A DNA stretch of 64,000 nucleotides from Pseudosulfitobacter sp. DSM 107133 (lineage in GTDB: Bacteria; Pseudomonadota; Alphaproteobacteria; Rhodobacterales; Rhodobacteraceae), in the NCBI RefSeq assembly GCF_022788695.1, contig NZ_CP085158.1, positions 62,001-126,000 on the forward strand. Reading direction: 5' to 3'. The notes below the pieces were generated by a model that saw nothing but the letters and a program-made list of their open reading frames with translations, had not been told where the DNA came from and did no database searches. Shown one piece after another: positions 1-8,713 of this stretch. Position 1 is the first letter of the stretch; each line of letters begins with the position of its first letter. The translations under genes were made by a program, and so were the position numbers.

Positions 1-1
1 G

Positions 2-64
2 TTCTCTGGCTTGCGCAAGGAATCGGAAATTGAAGACATTATCGCGTATCTTGCTCAGCAGTGA
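2..64 (+). CDS. Cytochrome c, C-terminal end only (partial)
   Basis: Only the last 20 codons and the stop are inside the window; the gene starts to the left. They read FSGLRKESEIEDIIAYLAQQ, which matches the usual C-terminal helix of class I soluble cytochromes c (an FxGLRKxxEIxDIIAYL pattern after the axial methionine). The heme-binding CXXCH and the Met ligand are outside the window, so the family call rests on this helix alone. About 140 bases without a gene follow before the next start. Confidence 0.6.
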   Translation, partial: FSGLRKESEIEDIIAYLAQQ

Positions 65-154
65 ACGCTCGTTATTATCAGGCACTGTGTGTGAGGCCTC
101 CGCTGGTAACACTTTTTAGAATTATCAAGAGTAAATCGATAATTCAAAGAACGT

Positions 155-166
155 ATTTAACATAAG
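155..166. repeat. Left arm of a 12-bp inverted repeat (partner at 3413-3424)
   Basis: ATTTAACATAAG occurs here, and its exact reverse complement occurs at 3413-3424, just beyond the IS30 element. The two arms enclose the hypothetical gene, repC and the IS. They could be boundary or recombination sites of a replicon segment, or a coincidence in A+T-rich spacers; no flanking duplication was seen. Confidence 0.3.
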
Positions 167-205
167 TCTGATTATACGCCAACGGGTTAGCGGCGGCGCT
201 CTGTC

Positions 206-859
206 ATGAGGCGGCTTGTGTCAACTGCCGCGATCATCGCGATCGGGCTTACACCGCTTGCTGCCAAACCTGCCGCCGCACAGGGCTACCAGATCGATTG
301 TGCGATCCTCCTGTGCCTCGCAGGCGGTTGGCCTGCGTCGGCTCCCTGCGCCCGTGCTCGCGCAGAGTTTATCCGCCGGATCACGCCCTGGCCAATTGAG
401 CCACCGCTGCAGATCTGGCGTTGTCCAATGCGTGCTGAGTTCGAAGCGCCGAACCCGGTTGAGCGCCTCTACAGATTGGCGGGGTTCAATCCGGGTCCAG
501 CAGTCTCCCTGCCCCGAGAGCGAGAAACGCTCCAGCTCGCCCAAGCTGTCGGGCGTGCTGCGGATATCGACGTGACGGACCCTGCTTTTGATTTCATCCG
601 CTCCATAGATGTCTTCCAGGTTACGGCACGTCAGAGGGAGGGCCGTGACGATTGCAACAGATATGCTTCTGTGCGGCGTGGCACGTATGATCAGGACGGC
701 CAATTCCGGTGGCAAAACAGCTCGATAAGTGCCCTTCCTCCAGCCTTCCGAGGGGCCGAGCGATACGGCCAGAACTGCCCCGATATCTGGGTCCGTGCTG
801 TGTTCGTCGATTGGGAGGATTTTGAGGGCACCTATGGCTTCGAACAAGTCAACTACTGA
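206..859 (+). CDS. Secreted hypothetical protein
   Basis: 217 residues. The N-terminus is a clear Sec signal peptide: MRRL, a hydrophobic stretch rich in Ala, Ile and Leu, and an AAAQG cleavage region near residue 26. The mature part has several cysteines (a CAILLC pair around residues 32-37, later ones near 48, 73, 150 and 192) that could form disulfides in the periplasm. I do not recognise a domain. It stands alone between the cytochrome c end and the repC leader, about 220 bases upstream of repC, where a repABC plasmid would normally have repB. Function unknown. Confidence 0.65.
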   Translation: MRRLVSTAAIIAIGLTPLAAKPAAAQGYQIDCAILLCLAGGWPASAPCARARAEFIRRITPWPIEPPLQIWRCPMRAEFEAPNPVERLYRLAGFNPGPAVSLPRERETLQLAQAVGRAADIDVTDPAFDFIRSIDVFQVTARQREGRDDCNRYASVRRGTYDQDGQFRWQNSSISALPPAFRGAERYGQNCPDIWVRAVFVDWEDFEGTYGFEQVNY

Positions 860-883
860 TCTCAAACAGTCACAGGCAAACGA

Positions 884-975
884 TAAAAAAGAAGAAACCC
901 CCGCAAGGCGGCAACCAAGCGAGGGACTCAAAGAACAACGGAATTGGCGTTCCGTCAGATCAAATCAAACTGTGA
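884..975 (-). ncRNA. Candidate counter-transcribed antisense RNA upstream of repC
   Basis: The 220-base repC leader contains, on the minus strand, a terminator-like hairpin. Stem CCCTCGC/GCGGGGG spans 898-925 and is followed by a T-rich run (TTTCTTCTTTTTT at 885-897). In repABC plasmids a small antisense RNA ending in such a hairpin lies just upstream of repC and limits its expression. TTGACT-like (997-1002) and TAGAAT-like (980-985) boxes are visible on the minus strand but only 11 bases apart, so the 5' end is a guess. The hairpin is seen; the RNA is inferred from position and family knowledge. Confidence 0.5.
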
Positions 976-1079
976 TCTCATTCTAGCAGTCCCGACAGTC
1001 AAGGCAATGAAAAAACGTGTCGCTCGCTGGGATACGGATGCCCTGTTGCAGCCTTGTCCCAATTCACAAGGACTAGACA

Positions 1080-2237
1080 TTGAACGTGATCCAAACCCAT
1101 CTCACCCTGCCGGAAGGCTGGACCAAAGGTGCTGTCATGGCGCTAATTTCAGAGGTTGCCCCGCATATAGGCCTGCGCCCGGCGCGCCTCGCAGTTCTGA
1201 ACTACATCATCGGGCGCACCCGCGCATCCGACTGGACCTCTCCCCATCGTGAACCGGTGTTTTTTGGCGCGCAAGATCTCGCAGCGGTCGAACTTGGCAA
1301 GACGTCGCGCCAGTTGCGAACGGATGAGGCCGCGCTGGCCAAGCTTGGGCTGATCGTGAAACGTGTCGCGGCGAATGGGGCCCGCTATGGTCGCGCTGGC
1401 CTAGGCTTGATACTGACTCCGCTGATCGCGCGACTGGAAGAGTTCATAGCCCTTCGCGATCGACTCCGTGCGGAACGGAGGCATTTGCGCGCTTTGAAGG
1501 ATCTTCGGTCCCTTCGTTTGCGTCACATGAAACGGTGCATCGCCGCCCTGCCCTCCTCGGCTATCAAAGATCCTGAGATCGCCAAGATTCTGGCCAGTTT
1601 CGATGAATGGCCACGCAGCGATGGGTTAAGCCGTCTCGGTCTGGAGCGGCTCAACGCCCATTTGAAGGCCAGTTCCGATCTGTGCAACAGCCTTGATGAT
1701 TGGCTTGAAAAACGTGGGCTTTCTTCCGACCAACCAGCGGAAAACTTCCGGCCCTTTAAACAAAACACCAGAGAAGAAACTCAAACTGTAAAGACGCCGC
1801 CCGCTGTGGATAACTCTGTAAGACACGCGGAAATTGCACAGAATGCATTGCCGTCACCAATTTCCTGCCCCGCGCCACCCACTCTGACGCCAGAGAATCT
1901 ATATCGCATTGCTGGCGACGGCCTACGCATGATGCTTGACGCGAGCCGAGATCAAAACCGACCTCTCAAAGAGCGCGACATCATCGAGGCGGCCTGGGCG
2001 TTACTGCCGATGCTCGATATCCATGCTTCAGTTTGGCACGAGGGCCAGAGCACCTTGGGCGACCACGGGTTGGCTTTCTGTCTACTATTGGTTGATGCGC
2101 AGCGAGATCACCCGAGTTATCCTGTTCGCAATCCTGGCGGTTTGATGCGCGAGCTGATCCGTCGAGCCAAGGCAGGAAGGCTGGACTTTGATGCAAGCGT
2201 TGCGGCTCTGCAAAAACGGCGCAATAGGGTGAGGTAA
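1080..2237 (+). CDS. repC: Plasmid replication initiator, RepC family
   Basis: 385 residues. The N-terminal half resembles RepC initiators of alphaproteobacterial repABC plasmids: a start like LPEGWTKGAVMALISEVAP, a GKTSRQLRTDEAALAKLGL winged-helix segment near residue 80, then an Arg-rich helix (RLRAERRHLRALKDLRSLRLRH). The middle is polar and variable; the C-terminal part (about 270-385) is helical. RepC binds the origin, which in known plasmids lies inside repC itself. The start taken is TTG at 1080; GTG at 1086 is an alternative. No repA or repB adjoins it in the window, so it is an orphan here. An IS30 element begins about 40 bases after the stop. Confidence 0.8.
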   Translation: MNVIQTHLTLPEGWTKGAVMALISEVAPHIGLRPARLAVLNYIIGRTRASDWTSPHREPVFFGAQDLAAVELGKTSRQLRTDEAALAKLGLIVKRVAANGARYGRAGLGLILTPLIARLEEFIALRDRLRAERRHLRALKDLRSLRLRHMKRCIAALPSSAIKDPEIAKILASFDEWPRSDGLSRLGLERLNAHLKASSDLCNSLDDWLEKRGLSSDQPAENFRPFKQNTREETQTVKTPPAVDNSVRHAEIAQNALPSPISCPAPPTLTPENLYRIAGDGLRMMLDASRDQNRPLKERDIIEAAWALLPMLDIHASVWHEGQSTLGDHGLAFCLLLVDAQRDHPSYPVRNPGGLMRELIRRAKAGRLDFDASVAALQKRRNRVR

Positions 2238-2275
2238 AGTTTCCAACCCGCAACTGAACTTGCCCAAGTTGTGAG

Positions 2276-3377
2276 TTCCATTCTGATTGCATCGGTTTGC
2301 GTGGATAGGGTACTTCATCCCCGCTCCAGTTTCATCAGTTCATCTCGAAACGCTTCGGCCGGGGTTCGATAACCGAGGCATTTGCGCGGTGTCGCGTTCA
2401 GGCGGTCGCAAATCGACTTCATATATCGACTTGGGAGCGCCAGCAGAGCAGTGTCTCGTGGCAGGTATCTGCGAATCCGTTTGTTCATATTCTCGACTGA
2501 TCCTTTCTGCCACGGGGCCTGTGGATCACAGAACCAAGATTTGGTTCCCATGCCTTTGTGCAGTTCGCGCCAGGATGTGAACTCAAACCCACGGTCGAAC
2601 GTAATGCTGCGACGGGCGTCAGCGGGCAGGGGCGACATCTCGTTGATCAGCTTGTTCATGAGAGGGCGTGACTTGCGGTCGTTGTTGCGCAGCAGCAGCG
2701 TGTAGCGGGTCTTACGTTCTATCAAAGTCGCCACGTTGGCATTGCCTTGAGCGCGTTCAAAGATCATCAAGTCGCCTTCCCAGTTGCCAAACTGGCTACG
2801 GTTGTTGATCTCGTCGGGGCGGTTGTGAATGCTTATTTCCAAGGGGAACACACGATCACGGGCCTTGCGGGCGTAGCGTGGTTTGCGCTTCCTCTGGCGC
2901 TCGGGCAGATACCGGCCAAGTTCCTGAGACTGGCCGCTTTCAGAATAGACGTACTGATAGATTGTCTCGTGGCAAATCCGGTAAGGAGGACACGGTTCGA
3001 TTCTAAGCCGACCTGCGATTTGTTCGGGCGACCAGCCGTTCTTCAATTTGCCGATCACTTCGTTGCGTAAATCCTCGTGCCGTTCCAATTTACGGCGCTT
3101 CAGGTAACGCCGATCTGCGAGCGTTTGCGCTGTCACATGCCAATAGCCATCAGCCTGCGGAACTTCCTCGTCGTGCCACCAGTTGCGCTTGATCTCGCGG
3201 TGGATCGTTGAGCGATCTCGACCAAGCGTTTCTGCGATCTTCGTCTTCGTGGCTTTCGCTTGGAGCATTGTCGCCAAGATTCTGCGTTCATCTAAGTTCA
3301 ATTTGCGGTAGGGTCGTCTCATCACATCCTCCTGATCTGCATCAGAAATTTATCCAGTGATGCAATCCAAAATGGAA
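2276..3377. mobile_element. IS30-family insertion sequence
   Basis: About 1.1 kb around one transposase gene. Imperfect inverted repeats are visible at the ends: TTCCATTCTGATTGCATC at 2276-2293, and at 3359-3377 a copy whose reverse complement reads TTCCATTTTGGATTGCATC. They differ by one substitution and one extra base. Exact outer borders and a short target duplication could not be fixed by eye. It lies between repC and the TetR regulator and does not obviously break a gene. Confidence 0.75.
2315..3325 (-). CDS. IS30-family transposase
   Basis: 336 residues, the usual IS30 length. The N-terminal helix-turn-helix reads YRKLNLDERRILATMLQ and then TKTKIAETLGRDRSTIHREI, the hallmark of this family. 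A C-terminal DDE integrase core follows: GNWEGDLM near residue 185 (first Asp), ITFDRGFEF near 240 (second Asp) and KGSVENMNKRIRRYLP near 275 (Glu). The gene appears intact and fills almost all of the element between the inverted repeats. Confidence 0.93.
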   Translation of the reverse strand: MMRRPYRKLNLDERRILATMLQAKATKTKIAETLGRDRSTIHREIKRNWWHDEEVPQADGYWHVTAQTLADRRYLKRRKLERHEDLRNEVIGKLKNGWSPEQIAGRLRIEPCPPYRICHETIYQYVYSESGQSQELGRYLPERQRKRKPRYARKARDRVFPLEISIHNRPDEINNRSQFGNWEGDLMIFERAQGNANVATLIERKTRYTLLLRNNDRKSRPLMNKLINEMSPLPADARRSITFDRGFEFTSWRELHKGMGTKSWFCDPQAPWQKGSVENMNKRIRRYLPRDTALLALPSRYMKSICDRLNATPRKCLGYRTPAEAFRDELMKLERG

Positions 3378-3412
3378 TGTGCCAGTGCTCCTTCAAAAAT
3401 CCGAGAGTCTAT

Positions 3413-3424
3413 CTTATGTTAAAT
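3413..3424. repeat. Right arm of a 12-bp inverted repeat (partner at 155-166)
   Basis: CTTATGTTAAAT is the exact reverse complement of the sequence at 155-166. It lies in the short A+T-rich spacer between the IS30 element and the end of the TetR gene. Confidence 0.3.
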
Positions 3425-3468
3425 CTTTAATAAAATCGGCGCTGTTTGAATAGGCAACAAATTTAGAA

Positions 3469-4089
3469 TCAAGTATTCTTCGCACCCACGCCATGGATGA
3501 TTAGTTCCAGCATTTCATCTGCAATACTCTCTGGGTTAAGCGGCCCTTTCGGATTATACCAGATCGGCATCTGGTTGAAGGCCGAAAAAAGCACATGTGC
3601 GAGGCGCTTTGAGTCGCAATCGCGGATAGAACCGTCTTTGATCCCTTCTGCGATAATACTTTCAAGAAAATTCTGACCGTCTATCAGTGTCTGACGCAAA
3701 TTCTTCTGATTTTCTCCGGTCAGATTGCGCCGCGCTTCGCGCATCAAGGCAGAGCCGAATTCGCTCACAACCATGTTCGCATAGACTCTAAAGAATACGC
3801 GGATACGATCAAGCCCGTTACCCTGAACTTCCTGTGCCGATGTGAAGCATAGCTCGACCCGCTCCAGCGAGATGCGGGCGCATTGCATCAGGATATCTTC
3901 TTTGTTTTTGGCGTAATAATAAAGCGCGGGCTTGGTGACTGCGAGTGCCGCTGCGATGTCATCCATCGATGTCTGTTTGTATCCGACTGTTGAAAACGAA
4001 TGCGCGGCCAGATTGAGCATGGCCCGCCGTTTCAGCTTTTGCTGGCCTTTGGCATCTTTGGTTTTTTTGTGCCAATGGATTCTAGTCAA
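3469..4089 (-). CDS. TetR/AcrR-family transcriptional regulator
   Basis: 206 residues from a TTG start preceded by GAAAGAG at a 5-base spacing. A longer frame up to 4176 would run back through a terminator hairpin and into the preceding gene, so it was not used. The N-terminal helix-turn-helix is typical: MLNLAAHSFSTVGYKQTSMD, then DIAAALAVTKPALYYYAKNKEDIL. The C-terminal ligand domain is helical with no recognised ligand motif. It is the last gene on the minus strand after the 11-gene acyl-CoA/transport operon, so it is the natural candidate to repress that operon, perhaps through the palindrome at 15775-15792, with an acyl-CoA as inducer. The gene is seen; its target is inferred. Confidence 0.88.
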   Translation of the reverse strand: MTRIHWHKKTKDAKGQQKLKRRAMLNLAAHSFSTVGYKQTSMDDIAAALAVTKPALYYYAKNKEDILMQCARISLERVELCFTSAQEVQGNGLDRIRVFFRVYANMVVSEFGSALMREARRNLTGENQKNLRQTLIDGQNFLESIIAEGIKDGSIRDCDSKRLAHVLFSAFNQMPIWYNPKGPLNPESIADEMLELIIHGVGAKNT

Positions 4090-4101
4090 AGCTACTCTTT
4101 C

Positions 4102-4133
4102 AAAACCAACGGGCGGAACCGAAGCACCGCCCG
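4102..4133 (-). terminator. Terminator-like hairpin after the solute-binding protein gene
   Basis: A 7-bp G+C stem (CGGGCGG at 4110-4116 with CCGCCCG at 4127-4133, 10-base loop) lies 17 bases after the stop of the binding-protein gene. On the minus strand it is followed by GTTGGTTTTG, a weak T run. It probably ends most of the operon transcript and separates it from the TetR gene. Confidence 0.6.
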
Positions 4134-4150
4134 CATTTATCACTGACAGA

Positions 4151-5314
4151 CTAGTAGTCGAGCCCGCGGGCCGCAATAGTCCATTTACCGTCTTCGACTT
4201 TTGCCATAATCAGACTTTCGATGCCCTGATGGTCTTCCGGGCCAAAGCTGACCGACTGGCCGCCGATCGGATCAACATAGCTAGTGATCGCTTCGGTTGC
4301 GGCCAGAAATCCTTCGGTCGTCAGATCGCGACCAGCAGCTTCGAGCGCCACGGCAATCAGGTCGATGAAAACGTAACCAAGCTGCGCTTGTGGGGCCATC
4401 TTTTCACCGTAAATTTCGCTGTAACTCTCCAGGATACGTTTTGCTTCCCCTTCGGAGTCTCCTGCGTTCGCAAAAACAAAAGGCGATACCAGATATAGAC
4501 CATCCATCGCGCCATCAGCGGCAGTCGCAACTGCATCCATATAGGACACCATTCCAGTCACGAAAGTCGGTTCAAAACCAAGCTTTTTAGATGTTGCAAC
4601 AACTAGAATTGTATCGCGCACCCCACCCGCCAGAAACACGATATCGCAACCGGCGTTTTTCAATGTGGTTACAGACGAGAGCATATCGGATTCGGTTGCC
4701 GAATGCTCCGTTTTGGCCGCGACTTTCATGTCATACTCTGCCAATTGCTGCGTGACGCCAAGCGCCATTGATTCACCAGCTTCATTTGCGAGTTGCGCAA
4801 TGCAGGGTGTTGAGAAATCACCATTTTCCTTGAAGTATGCAACGCCCGCGCGAAACTGGTCTGTATAGCTGCGAAAAAATGCGTATTTCATCGGATCCAA
4901 TGGTTCATACATCTCGACCTCGGCCGACATCGGGAACATGTTGGGAATTCCCGCTTCAATTTGTTGCGGCATGATCGCTAGGTTCATCGGTGTGCCAAGC
5001 GCGCCAACCATCGCAAAAATCTGGTCGCGGCGCATCAGTTTGTTTGCAACCTGAATCGCGCGGGGCACCTGATATTGCGTGTCCTCGATTATAATCTCAA
5101 GCTGGCGACCGTGAATGCCGCCCGCCGCATTGATCTCGTCCACGCGCATGCGCAGGCCATTCGCCTCGGGCACACCCCAGACTGCCAACGGCCCGCTTAG
5201 GTCCGTATAGGTGCCAAGCGTGATCATGTCGTCGGTCACGCCCTGCAGCCCCTCGGCCATCGCGCCGGTGGCTGTCATTGCGGTAAACGCAAGTGCTGTT
5301 GCTAGTTTCTTCAT
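4151..5314 (-). CDS. ABC transporter substrate-binding protein, LivJ/K type
   Basis: 387 residues from the ATG at 5314, which has a GGGAGAG ribosome site; an upstream in-frame start at 5338 overlaps the previous gene and lacks one. It has a Sec signal peptide (MKKLATALAFTAMTATGAMA). The mature protein is a type I periplasmic binding fold of the Peripla_BP_6 family (MITLGTYTDLSGPLAVWG near the N-terminus, then a GIHGRQLEIIIEDTQY segment). It should capture a carboxylate ligand in the periplasm and deliver it to the LivHM permease encoded upstream. Unusually it is the most distal structural gene, 20 bases after the acyl-CoA synthetase. The ligand cannot be read from sequence. Confidence 0.88.
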   Translation of the reverse strand: MKKLATALAFTAMTATGAMAEGLQGVTDDMITLGTYTDLSGPLAVWGVPEANGLRMRVDEINAAGGIHGRQLEIIIEDTQYQVPRAIQVANKLMRRDQIFAMVGALGTPMNLAIMPQQIEAGIPNMFPMSAEVEMYEPLDPMKYAFFRSYTDQFRAGVAYFKENGDFSTPCIAQLANEAGESMALGVTQQLAEYDMKVAAKTEHSATESDMLSSVTTLKNAGCDIVFLAGGVRDTILVVATSKKLGFEPTFVTGMVSYMDAVATAADGAMDGLYLVSPFVFANAGDSEGEAKRILESYSEIYGEKMAPQAQLGYVFIDLIAVALEAAGRDLTTEGFLAATEAITSYVDPIGGQSVSFGPEDHQGIESLIMAKVEDGKWTIAARGLDY

Positions 5315-5334
5315 TGGTCTCTCCCTTTGGTGTT

Positions 5335-7188
5335 TCAATACATCGTTTCGATCAGGTCTTTGTATTTGCGCTCGATCTCGTTGCGCTTAAGCTTCATCGT
5401 CGGAGTCAGCTCGTCGTCTTCGGCTGTCAAAAGTACGTCGATCAGCCGGAATTTCTTTACCTGCTCGACCGGCGCGAAACCGCTGTTCGCCTGTTCCACC
5501 TCGCCTTCGATCAAGTCCTGGATTTGGGTGTTTGCGCACAGGGATTTGTAGTTGGAAAACGGGATACGCTTTTCCTGCGCGTATTTTTCAACGTTTTCGT
5601 GGTCGATCATGATCAGCACGCTCAGGTATTTGCGCTTGTCCCCGATGATCACCGCATCAGAAATATAGGGCGAGAATTTGAGCTCGTTTTCCAACTGCGA
5701 AGGCGTAATGTTCTTGCCGCCTGCGGTGATGATGATGTCCTTCTTGCGGTCCAGAATAGTTAGGTCACCATTGGCATCCATCGTCCCAACATCACCCGTA
5801 TAGACCCAGCCATCGACCACGGTTTCCGCCGTCTTTTCAGGCTGGTTCAGATAACCCGAAAAATTGCTGGATGAGCGAATGAGGATTTCACCGTCATCGG
5901 CCAGTTTCGCTTCGACATTGCGCATTGCCCGGCCGATGGAACCGATCGGTGATCTGCCCGGTATGGTTGCAGTCACAATGCCGGTTTCGGTCTGGCCATA
6001 TGCCTCTTGTACTGTCACCCCAAGGGCATTGAACCAGCTGAGCAGTCGGGCTGAAATCGGTGCCGCACCCGATACGATCGTATGCGCGCGCGCCAGTCCC
6101 AGTTCGACCCTGATATTTCGAAGCACCAGAAAGTCCAGCACCTTATGCCTAAGCCTAAGCATCGTCGGCACAGATTTTCCCGCAGCAATCAATGCCTCCC
6201 TGCGTCCAGCCGTTTTCAGGGCTTGGTCATAGGCAAACCGGCCAAATGCGGTGGCATCATTCATCACAAAATTGATACGGGAATAGAATTTTTCCCACAC
6301 GCGCGGCACCGCAAAGATGAATGTTGGCGCGACTTCCTGAATGTCAGCGGCAAATGTATCGCCGCTTTCCGCGATGTTGATGGTTATGCCGTGACGGATC
6401 GGCACGCAGACAGACAGGATCCGTTCGGCCGCGTGACACAGCGGCAGGAACGTCAAAACTTCATCGCCCGGTCCGAGCGGCAATTCGGGGTAATTATCCG
6501 ATTGCGCTAGAAAGAAGCGGTGCGACATCGCGGCACCTTTGGGAGCACCGGTTGTGCCGGACGTATAGATCAGCGTTGCGATATCTTCGGGATCGCCCGC
6601 ATCAACGCGGCGCTCAAATTCAACGCTCAGTTCTTCGATTTTAGCGTCCGACAGTGCGAGAAATTCTTCCCAGCCTATGACTTTGTCATGCTGGAAACTG
6701 CGCAACCCTTCCATATCAAATACGATAACTTTTTCGAGATGATCAAGCTGGTCCTCCACACCCAGATACTTATCTAGCTGCTCTTCATCCTCAACGAATA
6801 GCACCTTCGCTCCGCTATCGTTCAACTGATAGGCAACTTGCTTTTCCTGCAAAGTAGGATATAGCCCGTGAGTCGTGGCCCCGATGCACTGGATGCCAAG
6901 GTCGGCAAACACCCACTCCTTGTTGTCTTCACTAATGATCGCGGCCACGTCACCTTCACGGTAGCCCAACGCCATAAGTGAACACCCGACCCTGCGCGCG
7001 GATGCGTAATAGTCCAGCCAGCTGAATTCTTTCCAGATGCCGAAATCCTTTTCGCGGATTGCGATTTTGTTGCCGAACTTCTTGCAGTTCTGCCGGAACA
7101 GTTTGGAGAACGTGTCACAGCCGTCAATCTGGACCGGCGGCGGCGTCCATCCTGCGGTGGATTGGTCTTGCATTGTGTTCATCGCCAC
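5335..7188 (-). CDS. Long-chain-type AMP-forming acyl-CoA synthetase
   Basis: 617 residues, the size of the FadD15/long-chain subgroup. The P-loop motif YTSGTTGAPKGAAMSH lies near residue 210, YGQTETG near 395, YTGDVGTMDANGDLTILDRK near 465 and the C-terminal lysine region LTPTMKLKRNEIERKY near 595. It would activate the imported acid to its CoA ester with ATP in the cytoplasm. It overlaps the LivF gene upstream by 10 bases and is followed 20 bases later by the binding protein, so uptake and activation are co-expressed. Chain length and substrate are not predictable here. Confidence 0.9.
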   Translation of the reverse strand: MAMNTMQDQSTAGWTPPPVQIDGCDTFSKLFRQNCKKFGNKIAIREKDFGIWKEFSWLDYYASARRVGCSLMALGYREGDVAAIISEDNKEWVFADLGIQCIGATTHGLYPTLQEKQVAYQLNDSGAKVLFVEDEEQLDKYLGVEDQLDHLEKVIVFDMEGLRSFQHDKVIGWEEFLALSDAKIEELSVEFERRVDAGDPEDIATLIYTSGTTGAPKGAAMSHRFFLAQSDNYPELPLGPGDEVLTFLPLCHAAERILSVCVPIRHGITINIAESGDTFAADIQEVAPTFIFAVPRVWEKFYSRINFVMNDATAFGRFAYDQALKTAGRREALIAAGKSVPTMLRLRHKVLDFLVLRNIRVELGLARAHTIVSGAAPISARLLSWFNALGVTVQEAYGQTETGIVTATIPGRSPIGSIGRAMRNVEAKLADDGEILIRSSSNFSGYLNQPEKTAETVVDGWVYTGDVGTMDANGDLTILDRKKDIIITAGGKNITPSQLENELKFSPYISDAVIIGDKRKYLSVLIMIDHENVEKYAQEKRIPFSNYKSLCANTQIQDLIEGEVEQANSGFAPVEQVKKFRLIDVLLTAEDDELTPTMKLKRNEIERKYKDLIETMY

Positions 7189-7949
7189 GTCTTTCTTGCT
7201 TTCCAGCGGCGGTCGCCGCGCGCACTTTCTGCTTTGATGCCAAGGTAGAATTCGCGAATGTCAGCACTTTTCATGAGAACGTCGCGTTCACCTTCCATAA
7301 CGATCCGGCCGGTTTCAAGGACGTACCCGAAATCGGCGGCCGGCAGCGCAACACTGGCGTTCTGTTCAACCAGCAACATGGTCACGCCTTCTTCGACGTT
7401 GATCCGTTTGATGATCTGGAAAATCTCGGAAATCAGGAGCGGTGACAGGCCCAGCGACGGCTCGTCCAGCAACATCACGCGCGGACGCTGCATAAACGCG
7501 CGACCCAAAGCCAACATCTGTTGTTGCCCGCCAGATAGATAGATCGCCTGCTTTTCCAGAAAGGTGCGCAGCACGGGAAACCAGCCCAGCACCTTTTCCA
7601 AGTCACGCGCCACTTCATCGCGATCCTTGCGGCAATAGGCACCCATCATCAGGTTGTCCTTGACCGACAAGAGGGAAAACACTTCGCGCCCTTCGGGTGA
7701 ATGGGCGATGCCGGCGCGCGCGATGACATCTGGGTCAAGCGCGGTGATATCGCGCCCTTCAAATTCCACCTGCCCCTTGAACGGATCAAGCGCGCCGGAG
7801 ATGGTTTTCAAAATCGTCGTTTTGCCCGCCCCATTGGAGCCCATGACCGTAACGACCGACCCTTCCTTGACCGTCAGGCTGATGCCGCGAATGGCCATCA
7901 CCCTGCCATACATCGTTTCGACGTTGCTGGCGCGCAGTACCTCGGTCAT
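7179..7949 (-). CDS. livF: ABC transporter ATP-binding protein, LivF type
   Basis: 256 residues. Walker A is GSNGAGKTT near residue 37, the signature LSGGQQQMLALGRAF near 138, and Walker B VMLLDEPSLGLSP near 158. FYLGIKAE near the end is the typical LivF close; about 15 extra basic residues follow. Its start overlaps the end of livG by 4 bases. Together with LivG it should energise the hydrophobic-amino-acid-type (HAAT) permease of this operon. The livF name marks the subfamily, not a proven amino-acid substrate. Confidence 0.92.
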   Translation of the reverse strand: MTEVLRASNVETMYGRVMAIRGISLTVKEGSVVTVMGSNGAGKTTILKTISGALDPFKGQVEFEGRDITALDPDVIARAGIAHSPEGREVFSLLSVKDNLMMGAYCRKDRDEVARDLEKVLGWFPVLRTFLEKQAIYLSGGQQQMLALGRAFMQRPRVMLLDEPSLGLSPLLISEIFQIIKRINVEEGVTMLLVEQNASVALPAADFGYVLETGRIVMEGERDVLMKSADIREFYLGIKAESARGDRRWKARKTWR

Positions 7950-8713
7950 GCTGCCTGCCCTCCCAGATATGCCGCCTGAACATCGGGATCGCTTTGAACT
8001 TCGGATGCGCTGCCGCTTGCAAGAAACCGGCCTTCGTTGATGGCCAGCACCATGTCCGAAACTTTGTTCACCAGTTTCATGTCGTGTTCGATCATAACAA
8101 CGGTGACACCCAGGACCTCGCGGATATCTTCAATCACAAAAGCAGTATCGTCGGTTTCCTCGCTGGTCAGTCCGCTTGACGGTTCGTCCAGCAACAGGAT
8201 CTTTGGCTCCGACACCAACGCGCGGGCCATTTCGGTCTTTTTGCGCACGCCATACGGCAAATCCGCAACCCGTGCATGACGGTAGCCTTCGAGATCAAGA
8301 AACTCGATTATTTCTTCGGCTTTGCGGCGGTGGGCCAGTTCCTGACGCATCTGCGAACGGGTAAAAAACAGCTCACTCAGAGGCCCGAATTTGCCGTGAC
8401 GGATGCGCCCGATCAGCAAGTTATCAAGCAATGACGCATGTTCGAACAGTTCGATATTCTGGAACGTCCGCGCAATGCCGTGGTTGATTACCTCATGGGA
8501 TTTCGCTTTTCGCAGGCTTTTGCCGTTGAACCGGATGTCGCCTTGCGACGGATCGTAAATCCGGCAGATGAGGTTGAACACCGTGCTTTTGCCCGCGCCA
8601 TTGGGGCCAATGATGGTGAACACCGACCCCGGTTCAACTGAAAAGCTCAAGCCATCCACCGCTTTCAAACCACCAAAGGAAAGCGATACGTTATCTATCT
8701 CCAACCCGTTCAT
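7946..8713 (-). CDS. livG: ABC transporter ATP-binding protein, LivG type
   Basis: 255 residues. Walker A GPNGAGKST lies near residue 36, GIARTFQNIELFEHAS near 80 (a LivG hallmark), LPYGVRKKTEMARAL near 150 as a degenerate signature, and Walker B ILLLDEPSSGLTSEE near 172. The signature lacks the usual LSxGxQ, reading PYGVRKKTE, which is common in LivG subfamilies. ATG overlaps with livM before it and livF after it show tight translational coupling. Confidence 0.92.
   Translation of the reverse strand: MNGLEIDNVSLSFGGLKAVDGLSFSVEPGSVFTIIGPNGAGKSTVFNLICRIYDPSQGDIRFNGKSLRKAKSHEVINHGIARTFQNIELFEHASLLDNLLIGRIRHGKFGPLSELFFTRSQMRQELAHRRKAEEIIEFLDLEGYRHARVADLPYGVRKKTEMARALVSEPKILLLDEPSSGLTSEETDDTAFVIEDIREVLGVTVVMIEHDMKLVNKVSDMVLAINEGRFLASGSASEVQSDPDVQAAYLGGQAA

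Noticed and set aside
4090..4176. Longer N-terminus for the TetR regulator
   Set aside because: It would translate through a terminator hairpin and overlap the end of the binding-protein gene; the added residues do not look like TetR sequence. The TTG at 4089 with a ribosome site is better.
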